Assembly: GCF_020216525.1 (NCBI RefSeq)
Contig: NZ_JAIWOY010000003.1
Span: 330,344-394,343 of the forward strand
Source: Nocardioides nematodiphilus
Lineage (GTDB): Bacteria; Actinomycetota; Actinomycetes; Propionibacteriales; Nocardioidaceae
Length of the DNA stretch: 64,000 nt
Reading direction: 5' to 3'
Under the pieces are notes generated by a model, which was given only the letters and a program-made list of their open reading frames with translations, had not been told where the DNA came from and made no database searches. Positions within the stretch are counted from its first letter, which is position 1, and every line of letters begins with the position of its first letter. Made by a program: the position numbers and the translations under genes. Shown here piece after piece: positions 57,654 through 64,000 of this stretch.

Positions 57654-57659
57654 TAGTGT
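57654..57659 (+). promoter_or_regulatory. -10 hexamer TAGTGT, leaderless-type start
   Basis: TAGTGT lies 6 nt before GTG 57666. Confidence 0.45.
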
Positions 57660-57665
57660 CGGAGC

Positions 57666-58082
57666 GTGCGACTGCTCCTGAACCTGATCTGGCTGGTCCT
57701 GTGCGGCTTCTGGATGTTCCTCGCGTACGTCTTCTTCGGGGTCATCTGCTGCATCCTGATCATCACGATCCCGTTCGGGCTCGCCGCCTTCAGGATCGCG
57801 GGCTTCGCGCTGTGGCCGTTCGGCCGCACGGTCGTCCGTCGCACCGATGCGGGCGCGCCCTCGGCGATCGGCAACGTCGTCTGGTTCGTCTTCGCCGGTC
57901 TGTGGCTCGCCATCGGTCACCTGTTCACCGGCGTCGCGCTGTGCCTGACCATCATCGGCATCCCGCTGGGTCTGGCGAACTTCAAGCTCATCCCGGTGTC
58001 CCTGATGCCGCTGGGGCGCGTGATCGTGCCGGTCGACGTGGCCCAGCGGATGTACGCCGACCAGCACGCCCCGACGTTCTGA
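57666..58082 (+). CDS. YccF-domain membrane protein
   Basis: 138-aa membrane protein with two YccF (DUF307) repeats: NLIWLVLCGFWMFLAYVFFG...IPFGLAAFRIAGFALWPFGR and a second NVVWFVFAGLWLAIGHLFTG...IPLGLANFKLIPVSLMPLGR (each shown in parts). Function is unknown in bacteria. GTG 57666 follows a leaderless-type hexamer. It stands alone between the rpf-like gene and hisE. Confidence 0.88.
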   Translation: MRLLLNLIWLVLCGFWMFLAYVFFGVICCILIITIPFGLAAFRIAGFALWPFGRTVVRRTDAGAPSAIGNVVWFVFAGLWLAIGHLFTGVALCLTIIGIPLGLANFKLIPVSLMPLGRVIVPVDVAQRMYADQHAPTF

Positions 58083-58149
58083 GTCGACCTCCAGGCCGGC
58101 CTCGCGTCCACAACGGCGGCCCGAGGACGCCCGCGGGGCCTGCACGGCC

Positions 58150-58155
58150 TAGGCT
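58150..58155 (+). promoter_or_regulatory. -10 hexamer TAGGCT, leaderless-type start for hisE
   Basis: TAGGCT is 8 nt before GTG 58164, supporting that start over TTG 58155, which overlaps the hexamer. Confidence 0.5.
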
Positions 58156-58163
58156 TGTCCCTC

Positions 58164-58427
58164 GTGAAGACGTTCGAGGAGCTGTGGGACGAGCTCAGCG
58201 AGAAGGCGCGTACGCGCCCCGAAGGCTCCGGCACGACCAGGCTGCTCGAGGGCGGCACCCATGCGATCGGCAAGAAGCTGGTCGAGGAGGCCGCCGAGTC
58301 GTGGATGGCCGCCGAGCATGAGGGCAAGGACGCGACCGCGCTGGAGATCAGCCAGCTGCTCTACCACGCCCAGGTCATGATGCTCGCCGCCGGCTTGAGC
58401 CTCGACGACGTCTACGCCCACCTCTGA
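58164..58427 (+). CDS. hisE: Phosphoribosyl-ATP pyrophosphatase
   Basis: 87-aa MazG-fold enzyme for the second step of histidine synthesis. Signatures: [35 protein letters not shown] with the metal-binding EExxE pattern, and [19 protein letters not shown]. Start GTG 58164 (VKTFEELW) after a leaderless-type promoter. hisG follows 21 nt later, so first and second pathway steps are paired; the remaining his genes are elsewhere. Confidence 0.94.
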   Translation: MKTFEELWDELSEKARTRPEGSGTTRLLEGGTHAIGKKLVEEAAESWMAAEHEGKDATALEISQLLYHAQVMMLAAGLSLDDVYAHL

Positions 58428-58448
58428 GCCCTGAGGACCCCGATCCCC

Positions 58449-59306
58449 ATGAGTGACTACCTCCGCATCGCCGTCCCCAACAAGGGTGCGCTGTCCGAAG
58501 CGGCCTCCACCATGCTCCGCGAGGCCGGCTACCGCCAGCGCGAGGACGCCAAGCGTCTCAGCCTGATCGACGATGACAACGGCGTCGAGTTCTTCTACCT
58601 GCGCCCGCGCGACATCGCGCTCTACGTCGGCGAGGGCACCCTCGACGTCGGCATCACCGGCCGCGACCTGCTCGCCGACTCCGGCGCCAAGGCCGAGGAG
58701 GTGCTCCAGCTCGGCTTCGGCCGCAGCCGGTTCCGCTTCGCCGGTCCCGCCGGGCAGTTCAACAGCCTCGCCGATCTGGCGGGCAAGCGGATCGCCACCT
58801 CGTACACCGGTGTCGTGCGTGCCTTCCTGCAGGCGAACAACATCGAGGCCAGCGTCACCCGCCTCGACGGCGCCGTCGAGTCGTCGATCCAGCTCGGCGT
58901 CGCCGATGTGATCGCCGACGTCGTCGAGACCGGCACCAGCCTGCGCGCCGCCGGGCTCGAGGCGTTCGGCGAGCCGATCCTCGAGTCCGAGGCGGTCGTC
59001 ATCTCCGGCGGCCACACCAACGGCCACACCGCCACGTACGAGACGTTCAAGCGCCGCATCGACGGCGTCATGATCGCCCGCCGCTACGTGATGATGGACT
59101 ACGACATCCGCGCCCAGGACGTTCCGGCGGCGACCGAGTTGGCCCCCGGTCTCGAGGGCCCGACGGTCAGCCCGCTGCACCGCGAGGGCTGGGTCGCCGT
59201 CCGGGTGATGGTGCCGCGCGACGGCTCACAGAAGCTGATGGACGACCTCTACGCCATCGGTGCCCGCGCGATCCTGCTCACCGACATCCATGCCTGCCGA
59301 CTCTGA
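58449..59306 (+). CDS. hisG: ATP phosphoribosyltransferase, long form
   Basis: First step of histidine synthesis. 285 aa is the long, histidine-feedback-inhibited form with C-terminal regulatory domain. Motifs: LRIAVPNKGALSEAA, DVGITGRDLLADSG, and the PRPP-binding DVIADVVETGTSLRAAGLE (in part). The C terminus (MDDLYAIGARAILLTDIHAC) is in the regulatory domain. It overlaps the next gene by 17 nt. Confidence 0.95.
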   Translation: MSDYLRIAVPNKGALSEAASTMLREAGYRQREDAKRLSLIDDDNGVEFFYLRPRDIALYVGEGTLDVGITGRDLLADSGAKAEEVLQLGFGRSRFRFAGPAGQFNSLADLAGKRIATSYTGVVRAFLQANNIEASVTRLDGAVESSIQLGVADVIADVVETGTSLRAAGLEAFGEPILESEAVVISGGHTNGHTATYETFKRRIDGVMIARRYVMMDYDIRAQDVPAATELAPGLEGPTVSPLHREGWVAVRVMVPRDGSQKLMDDLYAIGARAILLTDIHACRL

Positions 59307-59754
59307 GCCTGCGGCTCTCACGCCTCTGCCCAAGACCTGGCGCCCCTTCGGCGTCCGGGCGATGGGGATCGTGCTGGTCATCGCGCTCTACGGCCTGACG
59401 ATCTTCATGTGGTTCGCGTTCGACGACGAGACCCGGGCGAAGTTCACCGTCTTCCAGAAGGGGACGCTGGTGTTCTTCGGCCTGCTGATCCTCGCGGTCG
59501 TGCACGCGCTGACCCGCTCGCGCGTCGAGGCGCGCGAGGAGGGACTCGTGATCGTCAACGGCTACAAGCGCCGCGACTTCGCCTGGGAGCAGGTCGTCGC
59601 GGTCCGGATGCCGCCGGGCGCGCCCTGGGCCACGCTCGACATCGCCGACGGCACCACGGTTCCCGCGATGGGCATCCAGGCCTCCGACGGCGGTACCGCC
59701 AAGAAGGCCGTACGGGACCTGCGCGCTCTCGTCGCGGCCCCGCACGGCTCCTAG
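59290..59754 (+). CDS. PH-like domain membrane protein
   Basis: 154-aa protein: two membrane helices (GIVLVIALYGLTIFMWFAF and TLVFFGLLILAVVHAL) then a PH-like beta domain (SRVEAREEGLVIVNGYKRRD, VVAVRM, LDIADGTTVPAMGIQ). A related layout is seen in the protein at 1915-2502. ATG 59290 lies in the 3' end of hisG; position after hisG recurs in actinobacteria. Function unknown. Confidence 0.78.
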   Translation: MPADSEPAALTPLPKTWRPFGVRAMGIVLVIALYGLTIFMWFAFDDETRAKFTVFQKGTLVFFGLLILAVVHALTRSRVEAREEGLVIVNGYKRRDFAWEQVVAVRMPPGAPWATLDIADGTTVPAMGIQASDGGTAKKAVRDLRALVAAPHGS

Positions 59755-59763
59755 CCGCCGGCG

Positions 59764-60681
59764 TCAGCGGGCGCGGATGCCCCAGACGCCGCTGAAGGTC
59801 TCGCCGGGCGCCAGCACGATGAGGCCCTCGCCGGAGTTGAACGCGTCGACCGATGCGGTCATCGGCTCGATCGCGATGGCCGTACGGGCGGGGTTGCGGT
59901 TGTTGGCCGTGTAGACCATCAGCCACCGGTGCTGGCTGTCCTGCCACAGGTCGACGGCCCGCTCCTCGCCCCCGGCGGTCACCGTCGAGAGGGTGACGGT
60001 GGCGATGCCGTCGGCGTCGAACTCCAGGTCCGCGAAGCAGGTGTCCATGCCGATGCCGTCGAGCGACTTGCCGCCCCGGAAGTCGTAGACGGTGCCCTCG
60101 ACCGACTCGGTGCCCGTCGGGAGCAGCCGGTCGTCGGCGAGCACGCGGGTCGCGGCGGGGGAGTCGAGCGTCCAGGCGTCGATGGTCCCGCCCGTGTCGA
60201 GGGTGAAGTACGGGTGCGCGCCGGTCGCGAAGGGCGCGTTGGTCGCCGCGTGGTTGGTGGCCTTCTGGGTGACCCTCAGGCCGTCCTCACCGAGCTCGTA
60301 GACGACGCCGAGCTCGAGGGTCCACGGGTAGCCGGTCTGGGCCATCAGCCGCAGACCGAGCTCGATCCGGGCCTCGGTGTGCTCGACGACGTGCCAGGTG
60401 GCCCAGCGGACCAGGCCGTGGATGGCGTTGTGGGTGTGCGGCTCGGTGAGCCCGAGCTGGTGCTCCTGGCCCTCGAAGGTGTAGTGCCCGTCGCGGATCC
60501 GGTTGGGCCACGGCATCAGGAGCTGGCCACGGCACGCACCCGGGATCTCGTCCTCGGGGAAGCCGTCGACGACGTTGCGGCCGTCCTTCGTCAGCAGGCG
60601 CAGCGTGGCACCTGACTCCGTGATGGTGGCGGCGTAGCCGGCCGCCTTGATCTCGTACTGCTCACCAGTGGGGGCAACCAT
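59764..60681 (-). CDS. Aldose 1-epimerase family protein
   Basis: 305-aa GalM-type mutarotase. Catalytic and substrate residues are seen in NAIHGLVRWATW (His), TGAHPYFTL (His) and AIEPMTA (Glu base). Probably interconverts alpha and beta hexose anomers; the sugar is unknown. ATG 60681 has a leaderless-type TAGCGT 7 nt upstream, inside the end of the kinase gene. Its end lies 9 nt from the convergent PH-like gene. Confidence 0.9.
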   Translation of the reverse strand: MVAPTGEQYEIKAAGYAATITESGATLRLLTKDGRNVVDGFPEDEIPGACRGQLLMPWPNRIRDGHYTFEGQEHQLGLTEPHTHNAIHGLVRWATWHVVEHTEARIELGLRLMAQTGYPWTLELGVVYELGEDGLRVTQKATNHAATNAPFATGAHPYFTLDTGGTIDAWTLDSPAATRVLADDRLLPTGTESVEGTVYDFRGGKSLDGIGMDTCFADLEFDADGIATVTLSTVTAGGEERAVDLWQDSQHRWLMVYTANNRNPARTAIAIEPMTASVDAFNSGEGLIVLAPGETFSGVWGIRAR

Positions 60682-60688
60682 GCGGAGA

Positions 60689-60694
60689 ACGCTA
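60689..60694 (-). promoter_or_regulatory. -10 hexamer TAGCGT (minus strand), leaderless-type start
   Basis: On the minus strand TAGCGT precedes ATG 60681 by 7 nt, so the epimerase gene may have its own promoter overlapping the kinase stop. Confidence 0.4.
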
Positions 60695-61246
60695 TCGAAC
60701 CGTGCGCCAGATCACGTCGGCGGCATCGCGGGTGCGCTCGCGCTCGAAGAGCGCCTCCTGATCGCGCTCCCACGCGGCGATGTACGGCTCGACCTCGGCG
60801 CCGTCGCGGGCGCGCCAGCGCGCGAGCCGGATGTCGGTCGGGGCCTCGATCCAGACGAGCGCCGTGCGCAGGTGGGCATACGCGGCCATTCCCGCCCCGA
60901 CGCCCTCGACGACCAGCAGGGCGGCGGGCTCGACGGTCACGGTCTCGGCGTACGCGTCCGCGTGCCAGTCGTGGCGGCGATAGCTCCCGGGCCGGCCCTC
61001 GGCGAGCGGGAGCAGGAGCGCGTCGAGCTGCGTGGCGAGCCGGGGAAGCCCGCTCCAGCCGTCGTAGAGGTCGTCGAGGTGGACCACTGTCGCCGGGGTC
61101 AGTGCCGCGACGGCACCGGCGAGGGTGGTCTTGCCGGAGCCGGCCGGTCCGTCGAGACAGAGCAGGCGCCCGTCGGCGAGCGTCGGAGCGCGACCATGCA
61201 CCAACGCGACCACGCCGGGGGCATCGACCTCAGAAGGCGAGTCCAT
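60692..61246 (-). CDS. P-loop nucleoside/nucleotide kinase-like protein
   Basis: 184-aa cytoplasmic kinase-like protein related to uridine kinases. Walker A is GPAGSGKTT (about 33-41), VVHLDDLYDGW follows as the substrate-side segment, and VVEGVGAG is the Walker-B-like block. LARWRARDG and the end resemble the lid. The phosphorylated substrate is unknown. ATG 61246 overlaps the 3' end of the upstream minus-strand gene by 17 nt, so it is translated as part of that operon. Confidence 0.8.
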   Translation of the reverse strand: MDSPSEVDAPGVVALVHGRAPTLADGRLLCLDGPAGSGKTTLAGAVAALTPATVVHLDDLYDGWSGLPRLATQLDALLLPLAEGRPGSYRRHDWHADAYAETVTVEPAALLVVEGVGAGMAAYAHLRTALVWIEAPTDIRLARWRARDGAEVEPYIAAWERDQEALFERERTRDAADVIWRTVR

Positions 61247-62462
61247 GACCCCGGTACGTGGTGGCGGCCTCGACGATCCGATCGCCGCTGATCAGGTAGG
61301 CGGTCGGGGTGTGCTCGAAGAGCTCACCGGACTTCGCGTGCCGGAACCACACCAGGTCGCCGATCCGCAGCCGGTCGGCCGCATCGCCGCGCAGCGGGGT
61401 CTGCACCTCACCGGCGCCCTCGAGGTCGGTCAGCGCCAGACCCGCCGGAGCCCACGGGGTCGGCAGCCGGTCGGGACCCGCGGGGCCGGAGGCGCCCAGG
61501 CCGCCGCCATGCACGGCGACGAGGCCGGCGGCGGGCCGGCGCGTCACCGGTACGCCGAAGAACGCCGCCGGGCGCGGCGAGAACGCGCGGTAGTGGTCGA
61601 ACAGGCCCGGCACCAGCAGCCCGGAGCCGGCCGTCACCTCGGTGACCGTCGGGTCGGCCGAGGAGGTCTCCAGGGAGCCCGACCCGCCGGCGTTCCAGAA
61701 CTCCAGCCCCTCCGGGCCCAGCAGCTCGTCGAGCCCGAGCCCGATCGAGGCGCGCCGCTCGGCGAGCTGTGCCACCGAGAGCGCCTTGATCCGGCGCACC
61801 GCGAACGAGCGCGCCGCCTGCCCGGGGACCTCGTCGGCGAGTCCGGCGACCTGCCCCTCGTACGTCATCACGCCGACCAGCCGGAAGCCGGGGCGCGCGA
61901 CGATCGCACGGGCCAGCTCGAGCACCCCCTCCGGAGCGAGCAGGGGCGAGCGCTTCGGTCCCAGGTGGCGGCCCGCGACCTGCAGCCCGGCGTCGACGTC
62001 GATCGCGACCCGCACCGGGACGGCCTTGGAGGCGCGCACCGAGTCGATCACGTCGAGGTGCTCGACGGAGTCGACCATCAGCGTGATCTTCGCGGCCGCC
62101 GACGGCGACCCGACCAGCCGCGTCAGCGCCCAGCGGTCGACGCTCGGATAGGCGACCACCACGTCGTCACTGACGTTGCTCTCGACCAGCCACAGCGCCT
62201 CGGCCAGCGTGTAGCCGAGCACACCCGCGAAGCCGGGAGCCGCGAGAGCGCGCGAGATCAGTGCCGGCACCCGCAGTGACTTCGACGCCACCCGGATCGG
62301 CGTGCCGCCCGCTCGCCGGGCCAGGTCGGCGGCGTTGGCGTCGAACGCGTCCAGGTCGACGACCATCGCCGGCGTGGCCACCGGTCGGTCGTGCGCGGCG
62401 ACGGCGCCGCCGAGCCGCGCCCAGAGCCGGTTGCGATCGGCTGCGGAACCTGCCCCGCTCAC
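61230..62462 (-). CDS. D-threonine aldolase/alanine racemase-fold PLP enzyme
   Basis: 410-aa fold-type-III PLP enzyme, annotated in relatives as amino acid deaminase/aldolase. The N terminus TPAMVVDLDAFDANAADLAR, the Schiff-base lysine in IRVASKSLRVP (about residue 60), and the C-terminal D-serine-dehydratase-like domain with HGGGLGASGPAG are typical. Probable action on D-amino or beta-hydroxy amino acids; the true substrate is unclear. GTG 62462 overlaps the upstream stop (GTGA). Its open frame upstream is shadow. Confidence 0.82.
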   Translation of the reverse strand: MSGAGSAADRNRLWARLGGAVAAHDRPVATPAMVVDLDAFDANAADLARRAGGTPIRVASKSLRVPALISRALAAPGFAGVLGYTLAEALWLVESNVSDDVVVAYPSVDRWALTRLVGSPSAAAKITLMVDSVEHLDVIDSVRASKAVPVRVAIDVDAGLQVAGRHLGPKRSPLLAPEGVLELARAIVARPGFRLVGVMTYEGQVAGLADEVPGQAARSFAVRRIKALSVAQLAERRASIGLGLDELLGPEGLEFWNAGGSGSLETSSADPTVTEVTAGSGLLVPGLFDHYRAFSPRPAAFFGVPVTRRPAAGLVAVHGGGLGASGPAGPDRLPTPWAPAGLALTDLEGAGEVQTPLRGDAADRLRIGDLVWFRHAKSGELFEHTPTAYLISGDRIVEAATTYRGHGLAF

Positions 62463-62896
62463 TTGATCCCGTGCTTCTTCAAGATGGCCTCGATGTCGTC
62501 CAGGTCGTCGCCCAGGCCGAGATCGGCGCCCGCCGGCGCCTTGCCCTTCACCGCCTTCGCCGGCTTCGCTCGCTTCGCCGCCGCGGGCGCATCGCTGCCC
62601 GCCCCGTTGGACAGGCGCGCCGAGACGCCGATCAGCGCGAACGCGATCACGGCCAGGACCAGGCCGAGCCAGACCACCGGGCTCCAGACGAAACCGGTCG
62701 CCCAGTTGGCGATCGCGGTGCCGATCCGGCCGAAGAGGCGCAGCGTGTGGGTGAAGTACGCGGCCAGCGGCAGCAGCGTGATGCCGCTCCACCGGGCGAG
62801 CGAGGCCGCACCCTTCGCGCGAGCGCGCGTCCAGGTGTAGAGACCCGAGAACAGGGTCAGTGCGAGCGCAAGAGCGCCCCAGGCGACGTCGTCCAT
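62459..62896 (-). CDS. Small multi-span membrane protein
   Basis: 145-aa protein of unknown function with three or four hydrophobic segments (WGALALALTLFSGLYTW, GITLLPLAAYFTHTL, WLGLVLAVIAFALIGV) and a cytoplasmic Ala/Lys-rich tail ending LDDIEAILKKHGIK. ATG 62896 follows GGGAGG by 8 nt. It heads the minus-strand operon with the aldolase-like enzyme and kinase. Confidence 0.72.
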   Translation of the reverse strand: MDDVAWGALALALTLFSGLYTWTRARAKGAASLARWSGITLLPLAAYFTHTLRLFGRIGTAIANWATGFVWSPVVWLGLVLAVIAFALIGVSARLSNGAGSDAPAAAKRAKPAKAVKGKAPAGADLGLGDDLDDIEAILKKHGIK

Positions 62897-62946
62897 AACG
62901 CCATCCTCCCACCCACCCCTCAGGGAGCGCTTGATTGAATGACCGC

Positions 62947-63465
62947 GTGGACCACGACCACCTCCGGCCCGACGCCAAGCGCCTCCAGGCGCCCGCCTTC
63001 CCCGATGACGACGGGACGACCTCCGAGCCGGTGGCGACCGCCTTCGCGGCCTACGCCGCCGACCGCTCCTCGTACCCGCTGCTCCTCGGGGCGCTGAGCG
63101 AGAGCCGACTGCTGGTGCCGGTGGTCGCGGTCCTCGGCGAGGTGGAGTACGACGCGCAGGGGCTCGCCCACGACAAGACCAGTGACATGGCCACCGTCCT
63201 GCTCACCGGGGCCGACGGACGGCAGGCGCTGCTCGCCTTCACCAGCATGGAGACGATGGCCGCATGGCGGCCCGACGCCCGGCCCGTCCCGGTCGCGACC
63301 CGCGACGCCGCCCGCGCCGCGGAGCAGGAGGAGGCGGCCGCCGTCGTCATCGACATCGCCGGCCCGGTGACCGCGGTGATCGAGGGCGAGGACCTGCATG
63401 CGCTGGCGCGCGGCTGGACCCTGACGCGGGTGGGGGAGCAGACCGCGTGGATCGCGCCCGCGTGA
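62947..63465 (+). CDS. SseB-family protein
   Basis: 172-aa soluble protein resembling the SseB N-terminal domain family; function unknown. Segments ESRLLVPVVAVLGEVEYDAQ, MATVLLTGADGRQALLAFTS and VVIDIAGPVTAVIEGEDLHA fit the family. GTG 62947 is preferred to TTG 62935: TTGAAT, 6 nt upstream, could be a -10. It lies just before infC, as in several actinobacteria. Confidence 0.78.
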   Translation: MDHDHLRPDAKRLQAPAFPDDDGTTSEPVATAFAAYAADRSSYPLLLGALSESRLLVPVVAVLGEVEYDAQGLAHDKTSDMATVLLTGADGRQALLAFTSMETMAAWRPDARPVPVATRDAARAAEQEEAAAVVIDIAGPVTAVIEGEDLHALARGWTLTRVGEQTAWIAPA

Positions 63466-63480
63466 ATTGGTTCACGCGGG
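63457..63480 (+). terminator. 10-bp hairpin at end of SseB-like gene
   Basis: CCCGCGTGAA (63457-63466), TTGG loop, TTCACGCGGG (63471-63480): perfect stem that includes the stop codon. No T-run. It separates the gene from the infC promoter. Confidence 0.55.
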
Positions 63481-63490
63481 AATCCTCCGG

Positions 63491-63735
63491 TAGTCTCTCG
63501 TGTTGACCGAGCAGTTGACATCCGTCAGCTGCTCTACAAGCGGAGACAGCGACACCGTTTCCCACCCGCATCGACCAAGGCAGCACAGGTCGTCGGGTCC
63601 GGTCCAGGAGTAGGAATCAGAGGATATCTGGGTCCTGTCTTCCGGTGTGAGCCATGGGAATTCTTCCCCCGTGGCCCGCAGTGACTGGCTTCCGCTTGGA
63701 CAAGCGGAAGCCTTTTTTCGTTCTCTGGAGGACAC
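63491..63735 (+). promoter_or_regulatory. infC promoter and structured leader
   Basis: TAGTCT (63491-63496) is a likely -10, with TTGGTT 18 nt upstream (63467-63472). The transcribed leader of over 200 nt has an early hairpin GAGCAGTTGAC/GTCAGCTGCTC (63509-63519/63524-63534, one G-U pair), a mid region without an obvious ORF, and the terminator at 63687-63718. This layout is that of a leader with transcription attenuation. Confidence 0.65.
63687..63718 (+). terminator. Attenuator: intrinsic terminator before infC
   Basis: GGCTTCCGCTT (63687-63697), loop GGAC, AAGCGGAAGCC (63702-63712), then TTTTTT (63713-63718). A perfect 11-bp stem with a six-T tail, only 8 nt before the GGAGG of infC. As it precedes a gene's ribosome site it should act as an attenuator rather than an end terminator. 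Confidence 0.85.
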
Positions 63736-64000
63736 ATCAGCACCGAGCTTCGTATCAACGACCGGATCCGAGTACCCGAGGTCCGCCTCGTTGGTCCCAA
63801 CGGCGAGACCGTCGGCATCGTGCCGACCGGCGACGCACTGCGCCTTGCTCAGGAGGCGGACCTCGACCTCGTCGAGATCGCCCCGATGGGCAAGCCCCCG
63901 GTCTGCAAGCTCATGGACTACGGCAAGTTCAAGTACGAGAACGCGCAGAAGGCGCGTGACGCTCGCCGTAACCAGACGAATGTCGTCATCAAGGAGATGA
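63736..64000 (+). CDS. infC: Translation initiation factor IF-3 (3' end outside window), ATC start
   Basis: N-terminal domain of IF-3: [20 protein letters not shown], then [28 protein letters not shown] and [12 protein letters not shown]. The frame has no ATG, GTG or TTG between the stop at 63682-63684 and the conserved N terminus. ATC 63736 lies after GGAGG (63727-63731) with a 4-nt gap. AUU/AUC starts in infC allow autoregulation because IF-3 itself rejects non-canonical starts, as established in E. coli. The gene runs off the window end; rpmI and rplT usually follow. Confidence 0.92.
   Translation, partial: MSTELRINDRIRVPEVRLVGPNGETVGIVPTGDALRLAQEADLDLVEIAPMGKPPVCKLMDYGKFKYENAQKARDARRNQTNVVIKEM

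Noticed and set aside
63654-63959. Open frame through the infC leader
   Set aside because: It reads through the terminator hairpin and then off-frame over infC; the product has no plausible features.

Overview
The window is chromosomal DNA from a high-GC Gram-positive bacterium (Actinobacteria). Gene content and order fit the family Nocardioidaceae, most like Nocardioides; this is inferred from synteny and families, not from a marker-gene comparison. Supporting signs are strong G/C preference at third codon positions, an actinobacterial integration host factor (mihF), an AlkB-rubredoxin fusion, a helicase-dead PriA, an Rpf-like secreted protein behind a c-di-AMP riboswitch, and many leaderless-type starts (a TANNNT hexamer 6-8 nt before ATG/GTG). 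Coding density is very high, with stop/start overlaps (ATGA, GTGA, TGATG) throughout. No gene-free stretch exceeds about 300 bases. I see no tRNA, rRNA, CRISPR array or insertion sequence.

Layout. 1-2502: two permeases of a peptide-type ABC importer (the first cut by the window edge) and a PH-like membrane protein. 2520-14212: a + strand housekeeping block, rarA, two small membrane-associated proteins, alaS, ruvX, mltG, then the shikimate genes aroE, a prepilin peptidase, aroC, aroK, aroB, aroQ. 14271-18728: a PLP dehydratase and a YczE-type membrane protein divergent from a MocR/YczR-type regulator, then an ECF sigma factor with an upstream single-span membrane protein. 18954-19927: efp and nusB, closed by a strong intrinsic terminator. 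20053-25075: an alkane hydroxylase module (AlkB-rubredoxin, 3Fe-4S ferredoxin, ferredoxin reductase), a convergent PucR-type regulator and a quinone-oxidoreductase-like enzyme.

25073-35852: pyrimidine biosynthesis in two transcription blocks, pyrR-pyrB-pyrC and carA-carB-pyrD-pyrF, separated by three DUF genes (two antisense). Each block begins with a nearly identical PyrR-binding leader over its Shine-Dalgarno sequence, so one regulator can control both halves. 35856-40274: a lipoprotein gene whose 5' end carries an elaborate palindrome, then mihF, gmk, rpoZ, coaBC (apparently CTG-started) and metK. 40415-47645: an MHYT-GGDEF-EAL c-di-GMP protein, priA, def, fmt and rsmB. 47642-52492: an accessory-looking stretch with a LysE exporter, a DUF559/AbiEi-like gene flanked by two copies of one hairpin, a SigE-family sigma factor with a membrane partner, a stand-alone LigD-type polymerase and an FMN reductase.

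52606-57023: rpe, an FMN riboswitch and ribD-ribE-ribBA-ribH; these use ribulose 5-phosphate and GTP to make riboflavin, and the riboswitch closes the feedback loop. 57071-59754: a c-di-AMP riboswitch and Rpf-like protein, a YccF protein, hisE-hisG and a PH-like protein. 59764-62896: a minus-strand operon (membrane protein, D-threonine-aldolase-like enzyme, P-loop kinase, aldose epimerase). 62947-64000: an SseB-like protein and the structured leader and 5' part of infC, which starts at ATC.

The most notable signals are regulatory: paired PyrR leaders, two riboswitches, the infC attenuator with ATC start, the CTG-started coaBC, the nested palindrome at 35863-35936 and the hairpin-flanked gene at 48264-49336. 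I found no clearly new multi-gene system; the last two loci are the best candidates for something undescribed.
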